Assembly: GCA_001556125.1 (NCBI GenBank)
Contig: LSIG01000046.1
Coordinates: forward strand, 124,001-188,000
Length of the DNA: 64,000 nucleotides
Direction of reading: 5' to 3'
Origin: Rhizobiales bacterium CCH10-E5
GTDB lineage: Bacteria > Pseudomonadota > Alphaproteobacteria > Rhizobiales > Beijerinckiaceae
In this document: positions 8,154 to 15,537 of the stretch, one piece after another
Position numbering within the stretch: the stretch's first letter is position 1
How the letters are laid out: the number at the start of each line of letters is the position of its first letter
Program-made: the position numbers and the translations under genes
The notes under the pieces: generated by a model
The model's database searches: none
Told to the model about the DNA's origin: nothing
What the model saw: the letters and a program-made list of their open reading frames with translations, nothing else

Positions 8154-9107
8154 TCAGGACAATGCCGCCCCCGCGCTCCGCGCCCGGATGCCCGCCAGCG
8201 TGATCTGCCCCAACGCGGCGCCGTCCTCGGCCCGGATCGTCGCGGCATCGCGGCCCTCGGCCAGCAGCGCCGACAGCACCTCCCGCAGCGAGAGCGAGCC
8301 CGGCAGCGCAAAGCCGTCCGCAGCCTCGCCGCGCTCGACGGCTTCCATGGCTCGCACCAGCGAGAGCCGGCGCAGGGCCCGGTCGGCGCCGACGAAATCC
8401 GCGACGAAATCATTGGCCGGCGCGGCCAGCAGCCGGTCGGGCGTGTCGTACTGCACCAGCCGCCCGTCCTTCAGGATCGCGACGACGTCGCCCATGCGGA
8501 TCGCCTCGTCGATATCGTGGGTGACGAGGATGACCGTCTTCTGCAGCCGCTTCAGGATCGCGAGGAATTCCTCCTGCAGCCGCCCGCGCACGATCGGGTC
8601 GACGGCCCCGAACGGCTCGTCCATCAGCATCACCGGCGGATCGGCGGCGAGCGCCCGCGCCACGCCGACGCGCTGTCGCTGCCCGCCGGAGAGATGGCGC
8701 GGATAGCGGTCGAGGAACTGCCCGGGATCGAGCCCGACGAGCTCCAGCATCTCGGCGACGCGGGCCTTGATCCGCGCCGGCTCCCAGCCGAGGAGCTTGG
8801 GCACGGTCGCGACGTTCTGCGCGATCGTCATATGCGGAAACAGCCCGATCTGCTGGATGACATAGCCGATATGGCGGCGCAGCTCGACCGGATCGGCCTG
8901 GGTGACGTCCTGCCCGCCGACGAAGATGCGGCCCGAAGTCGGTTCGATCAGCCGGTTGACCATCCGCATCGTCGTGGTCTTGCCGCAGCCGGAGGGGCCG
9001 ATCAGCACGCAGACCTGGCCGGTCTCGATCGTGAGGTCGAGCGCATCGACAGCCGGGCGTGCGACGCCCGGAAACAGCTTGGAGACCTTTTCCAGCCGGA
9101 TCGTCAT
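8154..9107 (-). CDS. ABC importer ATPase, glycine-betaine/osmoprotectant type
   Basis: The 317-residue ATP-binding subunit of an OpuCA/YehX-type importer. Walker A GPSGCGKTT is at about 37-45, the Q-loop is in IQQIGLFPHM, the signature is LSGGQRQRV and Walker B is VMLMDEPFGAVD. The ~80 residues after the ATPase core correspond to the CBS-like regulatory tail of the family but look degenerate. ATG 9107 overlaps the permease stop by four bases. It is the last gene of a five-gene operon whose second gene is a lyase, so the importer probably serves catabolism as well as, or instead of, osmoprotection. Confidence 0.93.
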   Translation of the reverse strand: MTIRLEKVSKLFPGVARPAVDALDLTIETGQVCVLIGPSGCGKTTTMRMVNRLIEPTSGRIFVGGQDVTQADPVELRRHIGYVIQQIGLFPHMTIAQNVATVPKLLGWEPARIKARVAEMLELVGLDPGQFLDRYPRHLSGGQRQRVGVARALAADPPVMLMDEPFGAVDPIVRGRLQEEFLAILKRLQKTVILVTHDIDEAIRMGDVVAILKDGRLVQYDTPDRLLAAPANDFVADFVGADRALRRLSLVRAMEAVERGEAADGFALPGSLSLREVLSALLAEGRDAATIRAEDGAALGQITLAGIRARSAGAALS

Positions 9108-9739
9108 GAGGCTCCCATCCGCAACTGGCGTGTCATCAGGCGCTCGATTCCGGCAAAGCCGATCTCGACCGCGAGCGCGAGCAGGGCGACCGCGACCGCG
9201 CCGGCGATCAGCTGCGGAAAGTTGAAATTCGCCATGCCGGCCGTGATCAGTTCGCCGAGCCCCCCTCCGCCGATGAAGGCGGCGAGCGTCGCTGCCGAGA
9301 CGATCTGCACCGCCGCCGTGCGGATGCCGGCGAAGATCACCGGCAGCGCCAGCGGGATCTCGATCCGCGTCATCACTTGGGCGTCTGAGAAGCCCTGTCC
9401 GCGCGCGGCGTCGACGATGTCGGCATCGACCTCGGTCAGGCCGGTATAGGTGTTGAGCAGCAGCGCCGGCAGGCCATAGAGCGTCAGCGCCACCACCGAG
9501 GGCAGGAAGCCGGTGCCCAGCAGCGGCAGCATGATCACCAGCAGCGCCAGCGAGGGGATCGTCCGCAGGATGTTGACCACCGCGATGGCAGCATTGGCAA
9601 AGCGGCGCTGGCGCGTCAGCAGCAGGCCGAGCGGCAGCGCGATCAGCAGCACCGCGCCGAGCGCTACCCCGGTGAGCCAGAGATGGTTCTCCAGCGCGGT
9701 CAGGAAGATCTGCGGATTGGCAGCGATCCACTGGGTCAT
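9104..9739 (-). CDS. ABC importer permease, osmoprotectant type (first of two)
   Basis: A 211-residue inner-membrane permease of the OpuCB/YehW/YehY type with about five or six helices. The coupling motif region is near IVDAARGQGFSDAQV and IPLALPVIFAGIRTAAV. ATG 9739 shares one base with the stop of the other permease gene (TGATG), and its stop overlaps the ATPase start. The operon carries two paralogous permeases, which should form a heterodimeric channel. There is no fused binding domain, unlike EgtU-type permeases; the binding protein is a separate gene at the operon head. Confidence 0.92.
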   Translation of the reverse strand: MTQWIAANPQIFLTALENHLWLTGVALGAVLLIALPLGLLLTRQRRFANAAIAVVNILRTIPSLALLVIMLPLLGTGFLPSVVALTLYGLPALLLNTYTGLTEVDADIVDAARGQGFSDAQVMTRIEIPLALPVIFAGIRTAAVQIVSAATLAAFIGGGGLGELITAGMANFNFPQLIAGAVAVALLALAVEIGFAGIERLMTRQLRMGAS

Positions 9740-10368
9740 CAGGCGCTCTCCGCCTGATTGGCCCGCAGCTGCAGCTCGACCCGGCGCAGGCTCTCGTCGC
9801 AGAGCACCGCAAGCGCGGAGGTCACGACGGCGCCGACCACGACCTTCTCGCCGAAATCCTGGGTGATGCCCTGGAAGATGATGTCGCCGAGTCCGCCGGC
9901 ATTGATGAAGGCGGCCACCGTCGCGACCGACACCTGCGTGACGACGGTGATGCGGATGCCGGCGATGATGACGGGGAGCGCCAGCGGCAGCTCGATGGCG
10001 AAGAGCCGGCGCCACTTGCCGTAGCCCATGCCGTCGGCGGCATCGAGGATGTCGGGCGAGATCTCCTGCAGGCCAGTCGCGACATTGCGGATGATGATCA
10101 GGAGCGCATAGGCGACGAGCGCGACGATCGCCGGCCAGAAGCCCAAGCCCAGATAGGGGATCAGCAGCGCGAAGATCGCCAACGCCGGCACGGTGTACAG
10201 CGCGCCCGAGACCAGGAGCACAACGAGCGCGAAGCCCGGCCGCCGCGCCGAGAGCACGCCGAGCGGCAGGCCGATGGCGAGCGCGATGGCGAGGCCGACG
10301 CCGACGAGCTGGATATGCTCCCAGAGCGCGATCAGCAGCCGGTCCCAGTTCTCGATCGTCCAGCTCAT
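9739..10368 (-). CDS. ABC importer permease, osmoprotectant type (second)
   Basis: A 209-residue permease paralogous to its downstream neighbour, with the same architecture and the coupling segment ILDAADGMGYGKWRR followed by IELPLALPVIIAGIRI. It starts at ATG 10368, overlapping the stop of the ammonia-lyase homologue as ATGA. Translation of the transporter is thus coupled to that enzyme. In most osmoprotectant operons no enzyme is interposed here. Cytoplasmic membrane. Confidence 0.92.
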   Translation of the reverse strand: MSWTIENWDRLLIALWEHIQLVGVGLAIALAIGLPLGVLSARRPGFALVVLLVSGALYTVPALAIFALLIPYLGLGFWPAIVALVAYALLIIIRNVATGLQEISPDILDAADGMGYGKWRRLFAIELPLALPVIIAGIRITVVTQVSVATVAAFINAGGLGDIIFQGITQDFGEKVVVGAVVTSALAVLCDESLRRVELQLRANQAESA

Positions 10369-11930
10369 GGCTCGATGCCGGTCGGCGCGGCACTGTCGGC
10401 CAGCATCAGCCCGCCGGCTTCCATCGCCAGCGCCAGCGCCTCATACTCCCGCCCCATCGGCCGGTCGTCGTCGAGGCGGGCGACATGAGCGCGCACGAAA
10501 GCGTGCGCGACGGCGGTTCCACGCCCGAGCCTGATGTCGCCGCGCAGATCGACGGCTTCCGCGGCCACCACGAGTTCGATCGCTGCCAGCCGGGTCAGGC
10601 GCCTGGCGATGGCATGCGTCTTCTCGACGATCGCCGGCGTCATCGGCGCGTAATCCTCGACACCGTCGGCCACCGGCAGAGTCATCGCGCCCAGCGGCAA
10701 GGCGAGATGGCGGATTTCGGCCTCCAGCGCGGCAGCCGTCTTCTGCGTCGTGGCGAAGCCGGAATGCGAGCCGCCATGCCGCGTCAGGAAGCGGGGCAGA
10801 TCGCTCATCCCGGCGTTCATCAGCTTGACGATCCTTGCGGCCGAGGTCGCCGCCAGATGGGAGAGCGCAAGACCGGCGGCTTCAAAGGTCAGCGCCAGTT
10901 CGGTCGTGTCGAAATTAACGCTGGAGAGCAGCATATCGCGCTCCACCAGCACGGCCGGGCTGTCGGGCGCGCTGGCGAGTTCATTCTCGACGGCATGACT
11001 GGCTGACGCGACGGCGTTGATCGCGTGTCCTGCCACGGGAGCGAGGCAGCGGAACGAGATCGGGTCCTGCAGCCGCCGCGCCGCGCCGGGCTGCCAGAGA
11101 TCGCTGCCGGTAAGAAGCTGGCGCAGCCGGTCTACACCGGCAGCGTGCCCCGCCATGCCCCTAAGCGCCGCGAGATCGGGGTCGAGCGGCGAGAGATTGG
11201 CCCGGAACGCTTCCAGCGACAGCGCACCCGCGACGAGGGCGGCATCGAGCGCGCTGGTCATCGCCTCGACAGCCAATGCGGCCAGCCCGACGCTCTGGGC
11301 ATTGGCGTTAAGCAAGGCGAGCCCGTCCTTGGGGCCGAGCACAGGCAGCGCGATTGCGGCCTTCGCCATCGCCTCGCCACCGGGCAGGACGGCGCCCCGA
11401 AATTCGCACTCGCCCTCGCCGATCAGCGGCAGGAAGGCCTGAGCCAGCGGGCTGAGATCAGCTTCCCCGAGCGAGCCGATCCGACGCACGATCGGGTGGA
11501 CGCCGGCGTTCAGCACGGCGGCGATCGTCTCGGCCAGCACGGGCGAAAGCCCTGATGCCCCGTGGCATATGGCGACGAGCCGCGCTGCCAGCATGGCGCG
11601 CACCTCGACCGTCGAGAGCGGCTCACCGACGCCGACGGCGCGCGCCCGGATGGCGCGGGCCTGGAAGGCGGGAATGGCGTCCGCGTCGAGGCGCGTATCG
11701 ACGGCCGCTCCCAGCCCTGTCGTCAGCCCGTAGACGCTGTCGCCCCGGTCGAGCGCGCGCAACACGACGGCACGCGCGGCGGACAGACGCGGGCCGACCG
11801 ATTCATGCAGACGAACCGGCGCGTAGTCGAGAGCGATCGCCGCAACGGTCTCGTGGCCGATGGCCTCGCCGCCAATGACGACCTCGGGGTGGCGTTGCGA
11901 AAGCCCGCCTGCATCCGCAGCCGCGCTCAG
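10365..11930 (-). CDS. Histidine-ammonia-lyase homologue lacking the MIO triad; candidate ergothionase-type trimethylamine-lyase
   Basis: A 521-residue member of the HAL/PAL fold. Kept: the tyrosine loop YGLTTG (Tyr67), Asn208 in KDGLALLNANAQ, and Glu425 in GVEDYAPM. Lost: the Ala-Ser-Gly that self-cyclises to MIO; the usual GSVGASGDLAPLAH is GSLGEADLSPLAQ here (about 152-164). The QDxYS motif reads QDPISF (Ile291). A normal HAL mechanism is therefore unlikely. Ergothionase, which eliminates trimethylamine from ergothioneine, has this fold, and the gene sits inside a quaternary-ammonium ABC importer operon. I infer lysis of a betainised amino acid such as ergothioneine or hercynine. Start: HAL-like sequence extends upstream to a CTG at 11930 overlapping the previous stop (CTGA), with AAGGGG eight bases ahead; the first standard start, GTG 11765, would delete 55 N-terminal residues. 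No hutU, hutI or hutG is nearby. Confidence 0.82.
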   Translation of the reverse strand: MSAAADAGGLSQRHPEVVIGGEAIGHETVAAIALDYAPVRLHESVGPRLSAARAVVLRALDRGDSVYGLTTGLGAAVDTRLDADAIPAFQARAIRARAVGVGEPLSTVEVRAMLAARLVAICHGASGLSPVLAETIAAVLNAGVHPIVRRIGSLGEADLSPLAQAFLPLIGEGECEFRGAVLPGGEAMAKAAIALPVLGPKDGLALLNANAQSVGLAALAVEAMTSALDAALVAGALSLEAFRANLSPLDPDLAALRGMAGHAAGVDRLRQLLTGSDLWQPGAARRLQDPISFRCLAPVAGHAINAVASASHAVENELASAPDSPAVLVERDMLLSSVNFDTTELALTFEAAGLALSHLAATSAARIVKLMNAGMSDLPRFLTRHGGSHSGFATTQKTAAALEAEIRHLALPLGAMTLPVADGVEDYAPMTPAIVEKTHAIARRLTRLAAIELVVAAEAVDLRGDIRLGRGTAVAHAFVRAHVARLDDDRPMGREYEALALAMEAGGLMLADSAAPTGIEP

Positions 11931-12811
11931 TTCACCAGCCCCTTGGCCTTGAGGAAGGCCGCCGCCACCGTGCGCGGCTCCTTCTTGTCGACCTCGACCT
12001 GCCGGTTGAGCTCCTGCATCGTCGGGTTGTCGAGCGCGGCGCCGACCTTTTCGAGGATGCCGACGATCTTCGCGTTGGCAGCGATCTCGGGGCGCACCAC
12101 GGGCGCGAGGAAATAGGGCGGGAACAGCGCCTTGTCGTCATCGAGTGCGACGAACTTGTCGGCCGCGATCTGCCAGTCGGTCGAGAAGCCGTTGGCGACC
12201 TCGATCTGCTTCTGGTTCAACGCCTCGTAGCGCAGCCGCAGCGCTGCGAACTGCTTGAACTCGGCGAATTCGGCACCGTAGACCTCCTTCAGCCCCTTGA
12301 TGCCGTCGCGACGGTCGACGAATTCCGTGCCGGCGCCGAGGCGCAGTTTCGAAGAGGCCTTGCCAAGATCGCTCAGGGTCTTGAGGTTGAATTCCTTGGC
12401 CGTCTCGGGGCGGACCACGATCGCATAGCCGTTATTGATGTTTGACGGCTTCAGCCAGGTCAGGTTGAACTCCTTCTCGTAGAAGGCCTTGACCATGCCG
12501 CGGACCTTCTCGGGGTCGGTCTCGGTCACCCCTTGCGCCTTCATCACGGCATTGAGGCCGGTGCCGGTGTATTCGGGATAGAGGTCGATCGCACCGCTCT
12601 TCAGCGCCTCATGCGCGACCAGCGTGCCGCCGAGATTGATCTTGCGCTCGACCTTGAAGCCGGCGGCTTCCAGTGCAGCGCCGTAGAGCTCGGCGACGAT
12701 GAACTGCTCGGTGAAGTTCTTCGATCCAATCTTGATCGTCTGCGCGGAGGCTGCGGTCAGGCCGGTCGCGAGGAGGGCTGCAGCCCCGAGAAGCGTTCTG
12801 AGAAAGCGCAT
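11927..12811 (-). CDS. Periplasmic binding protein of the osmoprotectant (OpuC/YehZ) ABC importer
   Basis: A 294-residue exported binding protein. A signal peptide covers about residues 1-24 (AASA-Q), followed directly by the family hallmark IGSKNFTEQFIVAELY and later DLYPEYTGTGLNA. ATG 12811 has AAGGA seven bases upstream; a longer frame to 12970 only adds a non-conserved leader. It is the first gene of the operon binding protein, lyase, permease, permease, ATPase. The family binds quaternary ammonium ligands through an aromatic box. The lyase next door suggests a trimethylated amino acid as ligand, but this is inference. Confidence 0.93.
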   Translation of the reverse strand: MRFLRTLLGAAALLATGLTAASAQTIKIGSKNFTEQFIVAELYGAALEAAGFKVERKINLGGTLVAHEALKSGAIDLYPEYTGTGLNAVMKAQGVTETDPEKVRGMVKAFYEKEFNLTWLKPSNINNGYAIVVRPETAKEFNLKTLSDLGKASSKLRLGAGTEFVDRRDGIKGLKEVYGAEFAEFKQFAALRLRYEALNQKQIEVANGFSTDWQIAADKFVALDDDKALFPPYFLAPVVRPEIAANAKIVGILEKVGAALDNPTMQELNRQVEVDKKEPRTVAAAFLKAKGLVN

Positions 12812-12941
12812 GGCTGGTTCCTTCGAAGGGCTCATGAGGTCAAGGCTAGCAAGCAGGGGGCGTGATGCAAGGATCGGGCGGGACAAAGACGCGTGATGCT
12901 GTCGCACGCTCCCGGAAGAGAAAGATCGCCGTCGGCTGGCG

Positions 12942-13604
12942 TCAGCCGGCGGCGTTTCGTTCTCCGCCATGGATCGCGACCGTCAGGCGATTCTCCGGCG
13001 GCGAGAGGGGGCAGACCCAGGCTTCCGAATAGGCGCAGGAAGGGTAATAGGCGAAGTTGAAATCGAGGATCAGCCGGCCCGCGCCGTCGCTGCCGAGATC
13101 GGCGCTCTTGATCGTGTCGAGCAGGTAGCGCCCGCCGGCGAAGCTCTCCTGTCCATTGGTCGCGTCGCCGAAGGGCAGGAAGACTCCGCCGCCATAGCTC
13201 TCGATCCAGTACAGCGTGAGTTCCTTGCCGAGCGGCTGCGCAAGGCCGTTCGTCAGCGCGAAGGGCAGCAGCGTCATCGTGCCGTCCTTGCCGGCCTCGA
13301 CGCGGATCACCTCGCGGCCCTGCGCCGGCACGGTCGTCACGGTGAAGCGCAGAGCGGGATCGTAGGCGAAACAGTCGATGCCGCGGAACTGCGCCCGGCG
13401 GGCGGCGGACAGCGGCGATTGCGGGTGCTCGCGGAACAGCCGGTCGCGGACGCTGCGCCAGTGCCGCCAGCCTTCCTCACCATTCATGGCTCGCACCGCC
13501 GCGTAAAGGTCGGCAACCTGGCGGCGCCAGTCATGCAACGTGTCGTAGCGCTCGTGCAGCGCCATGGCAGCATCACTTTCCCGCGGTCCGGCCAGTTCCA
13601 CCAT
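12942..13604 (-). CDS. DUF1684 family protein
   Basis: A 220-residue cytoplasmic protein of the DUF1684 family. Hallmarks: WRxxRDRLFREHPQSPL near the N-terminus, ESYGGGVFLPFGDATNG in the middle, and the conserved C-terminal DFNFAYYPSCAYSEAWVC followed by LSPPENRL. The function is not known; the conserved Cys/Asn/Pro-rich end is the signature of the family. ATG 13604 is preceded by a GGGGGGA tract about nine bases upstream. It is transcribed away from the phosphatase-like gene and is probably monocistronic. Confidence 0.9.
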   Translation of the reverse strand: MVELAGPRESDAAMALHERYDTLHDWRRQVADLYAAVRAMNGEEGWRHWRSVRDRLFREHPQSPLSAARRAQFRGIDCFAYDPALRFTVTTVPAQGREVIRVEAGKDGTMTLLPFALTNGLAQPLGKELTLYWIESYGGGVFLPFGDATNGQESFAGGRYLLDTIKSADLGSDGAGRLILDFNFAYYPSCAYSEAWVCPLSPPENRLTVAIHGGERNAAG

Positions 13605-13706
13605 GCGTCTAGTCCCCCCTGCCGTGCCCGCGCCTGACGCAACGTCTCGGGGCGCAACGCATGAAACTGTATCTGGTTGCGGGCAGGATGGGAGGCTTAT
13701 GCGTCA

Positions 13707-13721
13707 GCCCCTGTCAGGGGC
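13707..13721. terminator. Short GC hairpin, possible terminator
   Basis: GCCCC-TGTCA-GGGGC hairpin 28 bases beyond the stop of the minus-strand gene ending at 13749. There is no clear T tract, so it is only a weak terminator candidate. Confidence 0.3.
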
Positions 13722-13748
13722 GGCAGGATCGCATGGCCTGGCGCCGGT

Positions 13749-14861
13749 TCACAGATCGATGTCGACCCACAAGGCCGCATGGTCGGAGGCCGCATCTTCG
13801 GGGCGCTTCAGCTCGGCATAGGCCTCCCATTTCTTCGGCCGCACGCCCGGCCACATTCCCTTCCGGAAGATGCCGCCGGTCCGCACCTTCGCGAACAGCG
13901 CCGGCGAGAGGAGGATGTAGTCGATCTTGTTGCCGGCGGAGCTGGCGCCATAGGTGCCCGGAAACCCGCCATCGTCGAAGCGGGGGTGGGCGGAGATATC
14001 CTTCAGCGATGTCCCCGCGACCAGCGGCTGCAGCGGCGCGCTGCCGGGCGTGTCGTTGAGATCGCCCATCACCGCCACATGCTCGACCCCGCTTGCGACC
14101 AGCCCCTCATAGATCGCAGCGACCCGCTCGGACTGGGCGCGGCGTCGCGCATTGGAACTGGCCTGGCTGCCGAAGCCCTTGCTCTTGAAGTGGTTGACCA
14201 TCACCACGATCCGCGCCCCGCCCGGCGTCGTCAGTTCGAACTCCGGGCAATCCCGCGAGAAGACCGGCACGCCCGCCGGCGTCAGATCGTCGACATGGCT
14301 GCGCATCGGGCCGATCGGGTAGCCTGAGCGGCTCATCAGCCCGACATCGATGCCGCGCTCGTCATTGCCATCGATCAGCATGACGTGCCGGAACGGCTGT
14401 CCGCCGACGGCCGGCAGGATCTCCTGGTTGAAGGCGGAAAGGACCGGGCGGCTCTCGGCCTCGACCACGCCCAGCACATCCGCCTTGAGATCGGCCATGA
14501 CGCGGGCGGTGTTGCGCATCGCATGCTCGTTGATCGGCTCGTCGCGCAATTCGAGCGAGCCCACCCAGTCGGCGCGGCCATCGGCGACGATCGCGATGCC
14601 GCCCGCCTGCGGGCGCTTCAAGAGCCCGCCGCGGTTGCGGCGAAGCAGCACGAAGGGGCCGGTGTCGGACTTTTCCATGCCGAGTTCGACGATGAGCGCG
14701 GCCATGCGCGTCTTGTCGGCGGCGCTGTATGAGATCTGGCCTAGCAGCGCGTTCAGCGCTGCGAACCGCTCGAGCACGGGGCGGCCCTCGTCCCAGCTTT
14801 CCAGGTTCATCGCCTTGGCGCGATCGAACAGGTTTTCGACATTGTAGACGGCAAGCCGCAT
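13749..14861 (-). CDS. Endonuclease/exonuclease/phosphatase family protein
   Basis: A 370-residue protein with the metal-dependent DNase I-like fold. Motifs in order: RLAVYNVENLFD at the N-terminus (Asn and metal site), VLGVVEAESR (catalytic Glu), DVGLMSRSG, VVMVNHFKSKG, MGDLNDTPGS (Asp/Asn) and the terminal SDHAALWVDIDL (Asp-His). No signal peptide, so probably cytoplasmic. The substrate cannot be assigned; the family covers nucleases and phosphoester hydrolases. The ATG at 14861 follows a strong GGGGAGG five to six bases away. Upstream in-frame starts (to 14954) lack this. Confidence 0.92.
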   Translation of the reverse strand: MRLAVYNVENLFDRAKAMNLESWDEGRPVLERFAALNALLGQISYSAADKTRMAALIVELGMEKSDTGPFVLLRRNRGGLLKRPQAGGIAIVADGRADWVGSLELRDEPINEHAMRNTARVMADLKADVLGVVEAESRPVLSAFNQEILPAVGGQPFRHVMLIDGNDERGIDVGLMSRSGYPIGPMRSHVDDLTPAGVPVFSRDCPEFELTTPGGARIVVMVNHFKSKGFGSQASSNARRRAQSERVAAIYEGLVASGVEHVAVMGDLNDTPGSAPLQPLVAGTSLKDISAHPRFDDGGFPGTYGASSAGNKIDYILLSPALFAKVRTGGIFRKGMWPGVRPKKWEAYAELKRPEDAASDHAALWVDIDL

Positions 14862-15003
14862 CGCATCCTCCCCCCGGGGTCGAGACGTCGTTCTGGGCAG
14901 TGTCCGTGAGCGATGTGACAATCGAGGGAAGAAGGCAGCCAAACAAGGCCGCAACGGGCTGATCCAGCCGCTTCGCCGTTATATATTTGCGGACGATCCC
15001 GTT

Positions 15004-15537
15004 TTAGGTCAGCCGGCGCTTCTCGAGCTTCCGTGCCAGCGTGCGGCGGTGCATCCCCAGCCGCCGGGCGGTCTCGGAGATGTTGAAGTCGCTCTCCACC
15101 AGCGTCTCGTGGATGCGCTCCCATTCGAGGTTCTTCAGCGACGTCTGGCGCTGGGTCAGCGGCACCTCGGCATCACCCTCGACGCGCTCGAAGGCCGCCT
15201 CGATGTCGTCGGTGTTGGCTGGCTTGGCGAGATAGTGGCAGGCCCCGAGCTTGATCGCCTCCACCGCGGTGGCGATGCTGGCGAAGCCGGTCAGCACCAC
15301 GATTTTCGTCTCGGGGTCGCGCTCGTGCAGCAGCCTGACGCATTCCAGCCCCGAGCCGCCGACCACCTTGAGATCGACCACGGCATAGCCGGGCCTCGCC
15401 GTCTCCAGCAGTGCTCGTAGGCTCTCGATGCCGTCGCAATGCTGCACCACATAGCCCCGGCGCTCGAAGGAGCGGCGCAGCACCGGCGCGAAGGCCGGGT
15501 CGTCCTCCACGATCAGCAGCGTATTGTCGTCGCTCAT
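15004..15537 (-). CDS. regA: Redox response regulator of the RegA/PrrA/ActR family
   Basis: A 177-residue regulator. The receiver domain (about 5-120) has the acidic pair Glu11-Asp12/13, phospho-acceptor Asp55 in YAVVDLK and Lys in the YLAKPANTDDI segment typical of RegA. A proline-poor linker follows, then a Fis-type helix-turn-helix (about 140-175) ending MHRRTLARKLEKRRLT. RegA proteins control respiration, photosynthesis, and carbon and nitrogen fixation genes in response to the quinone pool. ATG 15537 overlaps the kinase stop (ATGA). Co-transcription behind cyoABCD fits control of terminal oxidases. Confidence 0.95.
   Translation of the reverse strand: MSDDNTLLIVEDDPAFAPVLRRSFERRGYVVQHCDGIESLRALLETARPGYAVVDLKVVGGSGLECVRLLHERDPETKIVVLTGFASIATAVEAIKLGACHYLAKPANTDDIEAAFERVEGDAEVPLTQRQTSLKNLEWERIHETLVESDFNISETARRLGMHRRTLARKLEKRRLT

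Noticed and set aside
11545..11560. An Ala-Ser-Gly tripeptide (HGASGLSP, about residues 125-127) in the ammonia-lyase homologue, which could be mistaken for the MIO triad
   Set aside because: It aligns with the KGHSGVRP segment of HALs, about 30 residues before the MIO loop; the true MIO position (GSLGEADLSP) has no ASG.
10365..12811. Calling the lyase hutH of a histidine utilisation operon
   Set aside because: No hutU, hutI, hutG or hutC is present, the neighbours are an osmoprotectant importer, and the MIO and QDxYS residues are missing.
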